Origin: Balneolaceae bacterium UBA7797
GTDB taxonomy: Bacteria > Bacteroidota > Rhodothermia > Balneolales > Balneolaceae
Assembly (NCBI GenBank): GCA_002480645.1
Contig: DLCN01000004.1
Coordinates: 127,559 to 191,558, forward strand
Reading direction: 5' to 3'
Length of the DNA: 64,000 nt
Below, in pieces: positions 8,199-15,741 of this stretch. Below the pieces are notes generated by a model. That model searched no databases. It had not been told where the DNA came from and was given only the letters and a program-made list of their open reading frames with translations. The position numbers and the translations under genes are program-made. The first letter of the stretch is position 1. The number at the start of each line of letters is the position of its first letter.

Positions 8199-9473
8199 AT
8201 GAAACGTCTTGCTCTTTTTGCCCTCACCCTTATGCTCATGAATTGTTCTCAGCCCACTCAGCAAGAGAAAGCCCGGGAAATTCACGATAAAGTGATCACT
8301 CTTGACACCCACATCGATATCAACACTTCAAATTTCACTGAAGAAAAGAATTACACACAGGACCTGCCTGTACAGGTCACCCTGCCAAAAATGGAAGCCG
8401 GCGGGTTGGATGTTGCCTGGTTTGTAGTGTATACCGGACAGGATACGCTTTCTGAAGAAGGTTATGACAAAGCATACGCAAATGCCGTTGATAAATTTGA
8501 AGCGATCCACCGACTTACCGAAGAATATGCCCCTGACAGAATTGAACTTGCCCTGACCTCAGATGATGTTCGCAGAATTATTGCTTCAGGAAAAAAAGTG
8601 GCGATGATCGGAGTGGAGAATGGCTATCCGGTGGGGACGGATATCAGCCGGGTAAAAGAGTTTTATGATCGTGGCGCACGGTATATGTCGCTGGCGCATA
8701 ACGGGCATTCTCAACTAAGTGATTCGAACACCGGCGAGCGGGATGATGTATGGTTACATAATGGTGTGAGCGAACTCGGAAAACAGGTGATCGAAGAAAT
8801 GAACAAATGGGGGATCATGATCGACTTGTCTCACCCATCCAAAGAGGCCAATATGCAGATGATGGAATTGTCGCGGGCCCCGGTAATCGCGTCACACTCT
8901 TCGGCCCGTGCGGTGAATGATGTAAGCCGGAACTTAAGTGATGAAGAATTACTGGCGCTCAAAGAAAATGGCGGAGTGGTACAAACCGTGGCTTTCAGAA
9001 GCTATGTAGATTCTGACAAACAAGAAGCCTATCAGAAGGCGGCGGGAGAAGTATTTAACATTGTTGCTGAAGAAGAAGGATTTGAACGCAAAGAATGGGG
9101 TGAAGTACGCGCGATGAATCAGGCAGAGCAGGAAGCGTACATTGCGAAATACCGGGAAGTTCAGGCGAAAGCAAAACCCAGAATTGAAGCAGAAGTAACA
9201 GTCCCCCCGGTGGATGTATCCGATTTTATTGATCATCTGGATTATATGGTTGAGCTGATCGGTATCGATCACGTAGGGATCAGTTCTGATTTTGATGGCG
9301 GTGGCGGGGTATCCGGCTGGGACGATGCCTCAGAAACATTCAATATCACATTGGAACTGGTTAAACGCGGCTATACCGAAGAGGAGATCGAAAAACTTTG
9401 GAGTGGAAATTTACTGAGAGTATTGGATGAAGTGCAGGCTGTAGCCCAACAGATTCAATCTGAAGAATCCTGA
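8199..9473 (+). CDS. Membrane dipeptidase (peptidase M19) lipoprotein
   Basis: The 424-residue protein has a lipoprotein signal (MKRLALFALTLMLMNCS), then a TIM-barrel of the amidohydrolase superfamily. The two-zinc ligands are visible in order: H-x-D in LDTHIDINT, E in MIGVENGYPVG, H in MIDLSHPSK, H in VIASHSSARAV, and the final D in GISSDFDGGGG. The family cleaves dipeptides, including those with D-residues or dehydro-residues, outside the cytoplasm. It carries an insertion of about 60 charged residues around 270-340 before the final strand. It stands alone with a clear promoter and no obvious terminator. Function is well supported; dipeptide preference is unknown. Confidence 0.92.
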   Translation: MKRLALFALTLMLMNCSQPTQQEKAREIHDKVITLDTHIDINTSNFTEEKNYTQDLPVQVTLPKMEAGGLDVAWFVVYTGQDTLSEEGYDKAYANAVDKFEAIHRLTEEYAPDRIELALTSDDVRRIIASGKKVAMIGVENGYPVGTDISRVKEFYDRGARYMSLAHNGHSQLSDSNTGERDDVWLHNGVSELGKQVIEEMNKWGIMIDLSHPSKEANMQMMELSRAPVIASHSSARAVNDVSRNLSDEELLALKENGGVVQTVAFRSYVDSDKQEAYQKAAGEVFNIVAEEEGFERKEWGEVRAMNQAEQEAYIAKYREVQAKAKPRIEAEVTVPPVDVSDFIDHLDYMVELIGIDHVGISSDFDGGGGVSGWDDASETFNITLELVKRGYTEEEIEKLWSGNLLRVLDEVQAVAQQIQSEES

Positions 9474-9580
9474 TCACCTAACATTTTGTCCATCAACCTG
9501 TGGATGGTTTTCGTCCACAGGTTGACAATCTTGTCTGTTTGTTCCTTTCTTAGTGATCAATCACCTTATTCAATACCATT

Positions 9581-10006
9581 ATGAGAAAGCTTTTTCTTTT
9601 ACTCACCGGGATTCTGATCACTACAGCCGTAAAGGCTCAGGATTCTACCACGACGGCACAGCCCGAAACCTTTGACTATGTATGGGAGGGCACGCCGGTT
9701 ACCATGCAGAAATATTTTATTGTGTTCCTGAAATCAGGTCCGAACAGAAGCCAAAGTGAGGAGGAAGCCGCGGAATTGCAACGTCAACACCTTGCATATC
9801 TTGGAGGGTTATTTAAAGAAGGGATCATCAACATGAATGGTCCAACCGATGGTGGAAACAGTGAAATTCGGGGATTCTCGCTTTACAATGTTGCGACCAA
9901 AGAACAGGCTCTGGAATATGCCTCCAACGACCCGATGGTGAAAGCAGGAAGGCTGGTTGTGGAAGTTCATCCATGGTGGCTGGCCAAAGGATCGGGAGTG
10001 AAATAA
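9581..10006 (+). CDS. Secreted YciI-family protein
   Basis: The 141-residue protein begins with a Sec signal peptide (MRKLFLLLTGILITTAVKAQ) and continues with a YCII-type alpha/beta ferredoxin-like domain. Visible family features are MQKYFIVFLKSGPNRSQSEEEAAELQRQHLAYL, quoted here as the K-Y-F/L-K-x-G start and the HLAYLGGLFKEG strand-helix, then NMNGPTDGGNSEIRGFSLY and the DPMVKAGRLVVEVHPWW end typical of the fold. The YciI fold is usually cytoplasmic, so export is less common. It lies 3 bases before a nitroreductase gene and is likely co-transcribed with it. Enzymatic role is unknown; some YciI proteins act as dehydrochlorinase-like enzymes. Confidence 0.8.
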   Translation: MRKLFLLLTGILITTAVKAQDSTTTAQPETFDYVWEGTPVTMQKYFIVFLKSGPNRSQSEEEAAELQRQHLAYLGGLFKEGIINMNGPTDGGNSEIRGFSLYNVATKEQALEYASNDPMVKAGRLVVEVHPWWLAKGSGVK

Positions 10007-10009
10007 AGC

Positions 10010-10678
10010 ATGGGAAAAAGTGAGGGATTCATCCCATTGAATTTTACTGAGTACTCGCCGGATGAAATGCAGCAAAAAGCGCATGAATTCTATCAAACCA
10101 TAAAAAGGAGAAGAACTGTCCGTGAATTTTCTGATCGTCCAATTCCGGAAGGGGTGATCGAGAATTGTATCAAAGCGGCCGGGACAGCTCCTAACGGGGC
10201 AAATAAACAACCCTGGCATTTTGTGGTTGTTAAAGATCCGGAGATCAAACACAAGATCAGAATAGCCGCAGAAGAAGAAGAGCAGGAGTTTTATAATCGT
10301 CGCGCACCGGATGACTGGCTCGAAGATCTGGAGCCATTTGGAACGGATGAACACAAACCCTTTCTGGAAAAAGCACCATGTCTGATCGGAATATTTGCGC
10401 AACCATACCATTTGGATGAACACGGCAAGAAAGAGAAACATTATTATGTTAAAGAATCGGTAGGTATCGCCACTGGAATGCTGATCACAGCGTTACATCA
10501 GTCTGGCCTGGCAACCTTAACACACACGCCTTCTCCGATGGGGTTTTTAAATAAGATCATGAAGCGCCCTTCTCATGAAAAAGCATTTCTGTTATTAGTG
10601 GTCGGATATCCGAAGCAAGGAACCGAAGTGCCGGATATTGCCAAAAAAAGCCTGTCTGAGATTACAACCTTCTTATAA
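10010..10678 (+). CDS. Nitroreductase family protein
   Basis: The 222-residue flavoprotein has the FMN-binding start RRTVREFSDRPIPEGVIENC, the APNGANKQPWHFVVVKD segment and a C-terminal GYPKQGTEVPD, in the arrangement of the nitroreductase/BluB/iodotyrosine deiodinase family. An acidic lid region (AEEEEQEFYN...) in the middle matches the deiodinase-like subgroup, so reductive dehalogenation or reduction of a small aromatic is as likely as nitro reduction. It follows the YciI-like gene by 3 bases and should share its transcript. The ATG at 10010 gives the full family N-terminus. Substrate cannot be assigned. Confidence 0.87.
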   Translation: MGKSEGFIPLNFTEYSPDEMQQKAHEFYQTIKRRRTVREFSDRPIPEGVIENCIKAAGTAPNGANKQPWHFVVVKDPEIKHKIRIAAEEEEQEFYNRRAPDDWLEDLEPFGTDEHKPFLEKAPCLIGIFAQPYHLDEHGKKEKHYYVKESVGIATGMLITALHQSGLATLTHTPSPMGFLNKIMKRPSHEKAFLLLVVGYPKQGTEVPDIAKKSLSEITTFL

Positions 10679-10720
10679 TTAAAATACTCTAACCATTTTA
10701 ACCCTTATTTATTAAGGCTT

Positions 10721-10748
10721 GCTAACTATTAATAAATTATAAGTTAGC
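10721..10748. promoter_or_regulatory. AT-rich inverted repeat upstream of the OmpA gene
   Basis: GCTAACT at 10721-10727 and AGTTAGC at 10742-10748 form an inverted repeat around an AT-rich centre. It has no following T-run that would make it a clear terminator for the nitroreductase gene, so it could be an operator or a leader stem for the OmpA gene 88 bases downstream. Confidence 0.35.
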
Positions 10749-10836
10749 GCAAAATAACGGTAATTAATGTTAGGTCTCCTGATTATTGCACTGCCCAAAA
10801 AGAGGGCTTCACATGCAACCTAACATTACTTATTAC

Positions 10837-12303
10837 ATGGTATATAGAATAAAGGCTGCGTTGCTTATGGTTATGGTATTATTTTCTACAGCAGCGTTGG
10901 CACAAACAAAAGATAATCCGACCTGGTTGTCGGTTTCAGTGGGTCATCATGAATACAATGGTGACTACAGCAACGAAATGTTTCATTTCGACATCCCAAA
11001 AGATATGACTGCCGGTATCGGCCTTCATCATTACATTAACTCAAATTTTGATTTCCTGTACACACTTAATCTGGGAAGTCTGGATACCGATTACGGAACC
11101 CGGTTCAAGAAATTTTTCTGGAATAATAACTTCCAGTTCAAATATAAGTTGGCAAATGGTTCCCTACTGTCCGAAGAGAGTAAAGTAAAGCCATTCCTTA
11201 CTCTTGGTGCAGGATTAACTGCTTTCACCGGCAAAGATGAAGCTATTGATAACAACGTAAGTGTTATAGTTCCACTCGGAATCGGATTCGATATCCCACT
11301 TTCTAAAGATCTGGATTTCGTGATCAGCAGCACCTATAACCGTTCTTTTAACGATTACATTGATGGTAAGGCCGGAATGAATGATTGGAAACATGATGAT
11401 TTTATGGTGCATACCGTAGGTCTGAAATTCAATCTCTTCAAAAATCGTGATGCTGATGCAGATGGCGTAAGCGACAGTAAAGACCTGTGCCCGACAGAGG
11501 CCGGAAGTGAGCTGACTAATGGTTGCCCGGATACCGATATGGATGGTGTGGCTGATAAAGATGACCGATGTCCGGAATTAGCCGGACTCACCGAGTTCAA
11601 CGGATGTCCGGATTCGGATGGTGATGGAATTGAAGATGCAGAAGATGCATGCCCTAAGATCGCAGGTCCAGAATCATTAAATGGATGTGCTGATACTGAT
11701 AATGATGGTATTGCAGATCCGGAAGATGCTTGCCCGAACGTAGCCGGTAAAATGGAAACAGAAGGCTGCCCTGATTCAGACGGTGATATGATCATTGATA
11801 GTAAGGATGCTTGCCCGCAAGCTGCAGGAACTGCCGAAAACGGAGGTTGTCCGGATACTGATAATGACGGTGTTATAGACAAAGATGACGAGTGCCCGAC
11901 CGAAGCTGGTGCAGCAGGTAATAATGGATGCCCAGGGGTGAGTGAAGAAGTTCAGGCACAGCTGGATGTAATTTTCCAGAATCTCTTATTCGGAAATAAC
12001 AGTTCAGTGATCGATGCCTCTTCATTAGATGATCTTGATACGCTGGCCGGCATCATGCAGAAAGATGATACGCTGAAACTCAGCATCGAAGGTCATACCG
12101 ACAGCCGTGGTAATGCCGAGTATAATATGTCACTTTCTCAAAGCAGAGCAGATGCAGTAAAACAATATCTGATCGAGAAAGGAATCTCAGACAGCCGTAT
12201 TACAGCGATCGGCTATGGGGAAACCCAACCGGTAGCTACAAACGATACGGCAGAAGGAAGAAATAAAAACAGAAGAGTAGAACTAGAACTTTTCTATGAC
12301 TAA
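10837..12303 (+). CDS. OmpA-family outer-membrane protein with TSP type-3 calcium repeats
   Basis: Protein of about 488 residues. A Sec signal (MVYRIKAALLMVMVLFSTAALAQ) is followed by a beta-barrel-like domain (to about residue 200), then seven DxDxDGxxD-CP-AG-NGC repeats (about 203-375). These are thrombospondin type-3 calcium-binding repeats with paired cysteines. The C-terminal OmpA domain (about 380-488) has the peptidoglycan-binding pattern LSIEGHTDSRGNAEYN and GYGETQPVA...NRRVEL. It should link the outer membrane to peptidoglycan. The frame opens from a TTG at 10786, but the ATG at 10837 begins a clean signal peptide. A strong terminator follows. The role as a structural porin-like protein is inferred from the family. 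Confidence 0.92.
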   Translation: MVYRIKAALLMVMVLFSTAALAQTKDNPTWLSVSVGHHEYNGDYSNEMFHFDIPKDMTAGIGLHHYINSNFDFLYTLNLGSLDTDYGTRFKKFFWNNNFQFKYKLANGSLLSEESKVKPFLTLGAGLTAFTGKDEAIDNNVSVIVPLGIGFDIPLSKDLDFVISSTYNRSFNDYIDGKAGMNDWKHDDFMVHTVGLKFNLFKNRDADADGVSDSKDLCPTEAGSELTNGCPDTDMDGVADKDDRCPELAGLTEFNGCPDSDGDGIEDAEDACPKIAGPESLNGCADTDNDGIADPEDACPNVAGKMETEGCPDSDGDMIIDSKDACPQAAGTAENGGCPDTDNDGVIDKDDECPTEAGAAGNNGCPGVSEEVQAQLDVIFQNLLFGNNSSVIDASSLDDLDTLAGIMQKDDTLKLSIEGHTDSRGNAEYNMSLSQSRADAVKQYLIEKGISDSRITAIGYGETQPVATNDTAEGRNKNRRVELELFYD

Positions 12304-12328
12304 GTAACAAACCCTAATAACCTATCTA

Positions 12329-12360
12329 AAAGCCACGTTCTGATCAGCGTGGCTTTTTTT
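12329..12360 (+). terminator. Terminator of the OmpA gene
   Basis: AGCCACG/CGTGGCT stem with a TTTTTTT tail, 28 bases after the stop codon. Confidence 0.88.
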
Positions 12361-12425
12361 GTTAGAATACTTCTGCTTGTTATATACAGTGTATGATAGC
12401 GCTGTAAAATCACTATTTTCTCTAC

Positions 12426-13031
12426 ATGTCAGAAGCAGAAAGCACCCCTAAAAAACAAAAAAGCAGAAAACGAGACCTCATTGAGTGGGGGCTGATCATC
12501 GTTATTGCAATTACCCTGTATACCACCGGGTACCACACCGAAGTGATCGGAACCATTCAGCGCGGATTACTGCTTACCGGGATCATCCGTCCCGATACCA
12601 CTCCAGAAGCTGAAGATATTCGGGAGGCATCATTCAACTTTCCGTTGATCACTATTGATGGAGAACAAACTTCTCTGAAAGAATTTGAAGGAAAAACGAT
12701 CTTTTTAAATTTTTGGGCAACCTGGTGCCCTCCGTGCATTGCAGAAATGCCCAATATTCAGGATCTGTATGATGACCTGAAAGATAACGACGATGTAGTT
12801 TTTGTGATGCTTAGTCTGGATGAGGATCCGGATGTAGCCAAAGCCTTTCTCGAGAGAAAAGAATTCACCTTACCGGTTTACTTTCGGGCGGGCCGACAAC
12901 CCGGAGTGTATAACAGTACCGTGGTGCCCACAACCTATATTATTTCGCCGGAGGGTAACATCGTTTCGGAAAAAAGAGGAATGGCAAAATATAACACCTC
13001 TTCATTTAAGGAATTCCTGACCGGTCTGTAA
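12426..13031 (+). CDS. TlpA-like membrane-anchored thiol-disulfide oxidoreductase
   Basis: The 201-residue protein has a charged N-terminus, one membrane anchor (about 19-37) and a periplasmic thioredoxin fold with the active site FWATWCPPCIAEMP. This is the WCPPC motif of the TlpA/ResA family. A conserved cis-proline region is seen in VVPTTYIISPEG. Such proteins reduce disulfides outside the cytoplasm, often for cytochrome c maturation, but no ccm/ccs genes are near. The gene is preceded by a terminator and followed 63 bases later by a VOC gene on the same strand. The redox class is firm; the partner protein is unknown. Confidence 0.88.
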   Translation: MSEAESTPKKQKSRKRDLIEWGLIIVIAITLYTTGYHTEVIGTIQRGLLLTGIIRPDTTPEAEDIREASFNFPLITIDGEQTSLKEFEGKTIFLNFWATWCPPCIAEMPNIQDLYDDLKDNDDVVFVMLSLDEDPDVAKAFLERKEFTLPVYFRAGRQPGVYNSTVVPTTYIISPEGNIVSEKRGMAKYNTSSFKEFLTGL

Positions 13032-13094
13032 GATTACCCTCAAAAACTGAGAAATCCTTTATATCTTAAGCCGGAATTTAATTAAAAGGCATCG

Positions 13095-14174
13095 ATGGAA
13101 AAGGTAATCTCAGGCATACAGCAAATTGGAATCGGCAACCCGAATGTGGTGGAAGCCACCGAATGGTATCGTAAATATTTTGGGATGGACATCAAGGTAT
13201 TTGATGATGAAGCCACCGCCAATCTGATGTTGCCCTATACCGGAGGAAAACCGCACGACCGAAGAGCTGTTCTTACACTTAGCATGCGTGGAGGAGGCGG
13301 ATTCGAGATCTGGCAATATACCAGCCGGACTCCTGTCGCACCTGACTTTGAGATCAAACTCGGAGATCTTGGTATCAATGCAGCAAAGATCAAATCCATT
13401 GATGTGAAAGAGACTTACGAACAGTTCAATATGGCCGGATTGAATGTGTTAACTTCACTAAGTGAAAATCCGGCGGGTGACCTGCACTTTTTTGTGGAAG
13501 ATCTGAACGGAAATATTTTTGAGGTGGTGAAAGGGCTCGATTTCTTCAAAAAGAAAGAACCTAAAACTACGGGTGGCGTTTCCGGCGCGTTGATCGGGTC
13601 AACCGATATCGAGAAATCCCGAACGCTCTATTCAGATATTCTGGGATATGATGAAGTAGTGTACGATGAGTCTGGAAATTTCGACGACCTGATTGGTTTA
13701 CCGGGTGGAGAAGTAAAATATCGTAGGGTATTATTACGCCATAGTACGGTTCGGGAAGGGGCTTTTGCCAAACTATTTGGCCCTACCGAGATCGAACTGA
13801 TTCAGGTGTTAGACAAACGCAGAAATCCTAAGAACATCTTCGAAAACCGGTATTGGGGAGATCTGGGTTTTATCCATTTATGTTTTGATGTACAGGGAAT
13901 GGATGCATTAAAAGAAGAATGCGAAGCAGCTGGTTTTCCATTTACGGTAGATAGTGCCGACAGCTTTGACATGGGCGAAGCAGCGGGCAGGTTCACCTAC
14001 ATTGAAGATCCTGACGGAACCTGGATCGAATTTGTGGAGACCCATAAAGTGCCCATCGCTAAAAAGTTTGGTCTTTTCATTGATATGAAAAAAAGGGACC
14101 CTAAAAAATCATTGCCAACGTGGATGCTACGTACTTTTGCAGTGAATCGAATGAAAGGGGAATTCAAAGGATAA
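13095..14174 (+). CDS. Two-domain VOC (glyoxalase/dioxygenase fold) family protein
   Basis: The 359-residue protein is made of two vicinal-oxygen-chelate domains, about 5-150 and 163-320, each starting with the family pattern (IGIGNPNVVEATEWYRKYFG and GALIGSTDIEKSRTLYSDIL). The second ends with the typical FTYIEDPDGTWIEFVE strand, which supplies a metal-ligand Glu. A basic tail of about 40 residues follows. The family includes glyoxalases, extradiol dioxygenases and 4-hydroxyphenylpyruvate-type enzymes; two tandem domains in one chain suit a dioxygenase or an epimerase. No pathway genes are adjacent, so I leave the reaction open. Confidence 0.8.
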   Translation: MEKVISGIQQIGIGNPNVVEATEWYRKYFGMDIKVFDDEATANLMLPYTGGKPHDRRAVLTLSMRGGGGFEIWQYTSRTPVAPDFEIKLGDLGINAAKIKSIDVKETYEQFNMAGLNVLTSLSENPAGDLHFFVEDLNGNIFEVVKGLDFFKKKEPKTTGGVSGALIGSTDIEKSRTLYSDILGYDEVVYDESGNFDDLIGLPGGEVKYRRVLLRHSTVREGAFAKLFGPTEIELIQVLDKRRNPKNIFENRYWGDLGFIHLCFDVQGMDALKEECEAAGFPFTVDSADSFDMGEAAGRFTYIEDPDGTWIEFVETHKVPIAKKFGLFIDMKKRDPKKSLPTWMLRTFAVNRMKGEFKG

Positions 14175-14204
14175 AAAAAGCCGGAGAGCTTCATTCCCCC
14201 CGGC
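14173..14204 (-). terminator. Terminator between convergent VOC and T9SS cargo genes
   Basis: A GCCGG/CCGGC stem (14180-14204) is followed on the minus strand by seven T residues. It serves the minus-strand gene at 14227-15660 and may also stop the VOC transcript. Confidence 0.7.
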
Positions 14205-14226
14205 CTTAAGGACTAACATAAGTTTC

Positions 14227-15660
14227 TTATTTGATCAGGGTCATTTTTTTGGTCATGATCTGATTACCACTGCTAAGTCTATACAGGTAAACCCCGCTGG
14301 AGAGCTGACTTGCATCGAAGTTTATAGTGTGGCTGCCTGCTGTTAGCTTTTCGGAGACCAATGTGGCTACTTTCTGCCCCAGGAGGTTATACACCGTCAA
14401 ATTTACCTCTGCACTCGAAGGAATTGAGAACTGAATACTGGTGGTCGGGTTAAACGGGTTTGGATAGTTCTGATGTAGCCCGAAGTAAGCAGAAACCTCG
14501 CTATCCATTTCGGAATTTGCTGTTCCCACATCTCCGGTTGAATACACATACAGCGTTCGACGGTACGGATCGTTCAATTCCCTGTATCCAAATGCGGCAG
14601 TTGAGTTGGCTTTCAATTGATGCATCCGGTTCTCATCTTCAACTCCATCAAAATGAGTGGTGGTATTTACATACCCCTGATCAGATAATTCTCTGTCTAC
14701 GGCAACTACCCGGTTCCCTCCGGTTTGTACTCCGTCGGTAACCACGATCATTAGCTTCTCGCCAACTAACGCTAATTCTTTATAGTCGCCGGATTCCTCA
14801 GGATCTCCCAGCTCTGCCTTTGTTTTGTATGTCCAGGTATCACCAAAATCGTCGGAGTATGCGATCTTGATCAGATCATCATCGGTACCTGATACAAACG
14901 GGTTGTCCCAAAGAGCGATGATCCGGTTGTTATTTTCATCAAAAACCACATCTTCATCCAAAATGTATCCGTTATCATCCAGCACATTGGTGGAATCTCC
15001 TAAAAAGGTCCAGTTAGTATCATCTGAATGCATCCGATAAAGCCCTTTAGCTGCGGTATTTTCAGAGTTAACGCCCTGAGCAAAGAAGTAATCCCCAAAG
15101 GCGTACAAATTTCTGATATTTTCGAGCGATTCCGTTTCACTGATCGATATAGCCGGATTCCATGTTAACCCGCCATCTTTTGAAATAATGGGGTCGGAAC
15201 TTCTCCCTGCCATCATTAGCACTCCATTGGTGTGAACAAAGAATTCAAAAATTCCGGCTACGCCACTTTCGATGGTGATGGTTTCCCAGGATTCTCCCAG
15301 ATCTACACTTTTGGCGATACCCAGAGTGAAATTGGTATTGAATCCATAAACAAAGAGTGTGTCGTTCTGCTGTTTTGAGAACAGTGCCGGAAAGAAAACG
15401 CTGGTATTTAAGCCGGAATCGTTCCATGTAGCCCCCTGATCATCTGTATATAGCATCTTAGAAAAATTCCCGCCTTGCGTTACTGTCATGAAGAGACGTT
15501 CGTCTACTACGAAGATCTGATTAAGAAAGGTTGCCGTTCCGGTATATCCAAGGTCTTCATAACCCTGACTGGCGATCCAGGTATTTTCCTGTGCAATGAG
15601 TGTGTTCGATAGGGGTGCAAAAAGATAGATGATGAATAGTATTAGGTATGTTTTGCGCAT
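14227..15660 (-). CDS. Secreted BNR/sialidase-like propeller protein with T9SS sorting domain
   Basis: Protein of about 477 residues with a Sec signal (MRKTYLILFIIYLFAPLSNTLIAQ). The body (about 25-390) shows repeated sialidase-like Asp boxes (for example YTDDQGATWNDSG, SVDLGESWETI, SKDGGLTWNPA, YSDDFGDTWTYK), so it is a beta-propeller. The end (about 400-477) is a type A T9SS sorting domain with QNYPNPFNPTTSIQFSIP and the final TKKMTLIK, so the protein should leave the cell through T9SS. The frame can be extended 12 codons upstream, but the ATG at 15660 starts the signal peptide. Its sorting tail is almost identical to that of the next gene. No catalytic residues are evident; binding or adhesion is as likely as hydrolysis. 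Confidence 0.87.
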   Translation of the reverse strand: MRKTYLILFIIYLFAPLSNTLIAQENTWIASQGYEDLGYTGTATFLNQIFVVDERLFMTVTQGGNFSKMLYTDDQGATWNDSGLNTSVFFPALFSKQQNDTLFVYGFNTNFTLGIAKSVDLGESWETITIESGVAGIFEFFVHTNGVLMMAGRSSDPIISKDGGLTWNPAISISETESLENIRNLYAFGDYFFAQGVNSENTAAKGLYRMHSDDTNWTFLGDSTNVLDDNGYILDEDVVFDENNNRIIALWDNPFVSGTDDDLIKIAYSDDFGDTWTYKTKAELGDPEESGDYKELALVGEKLMIVVTDGVQTGGNRVVAVDRELSDQGYVNTTTHFDGVEDENRMHQLKANSTAAFGYRELNDPYRRTLYVYSTGDVGTANSEMDSEVSAYFGLHQNYPNPFNPTTSIQFSIPSSAEVNLTVYNLLGQKVATLVSEKLTAGSHTINFDASQLSSGVYLYRLSSGNQIMTKKMTLIK

Positions 15661-15741
15661 TTTGATTCTGTAAGGTTTAAAAAAATCCCCAACCAATACT
15701 GGTTGAGGATCCTGAAGTTGTTATATGAAAATGGAAGGAGG

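Noticed and set aside
9809..10441. 210-codon minus-strand frame across the YciI and nitroreductase genes
   Set aside because: Both plus-strand genes are clear family members and the minus product is Phe/Arg/Cys-rich without domain features.
11355..11882. Long minus-strand frame opposite the OmpA gene
   Set aside because: It mirrors the Asp/Gly-rich TSP3 repeats and gives a Ser/Pro low-complexity product; a shadow of the real gene.
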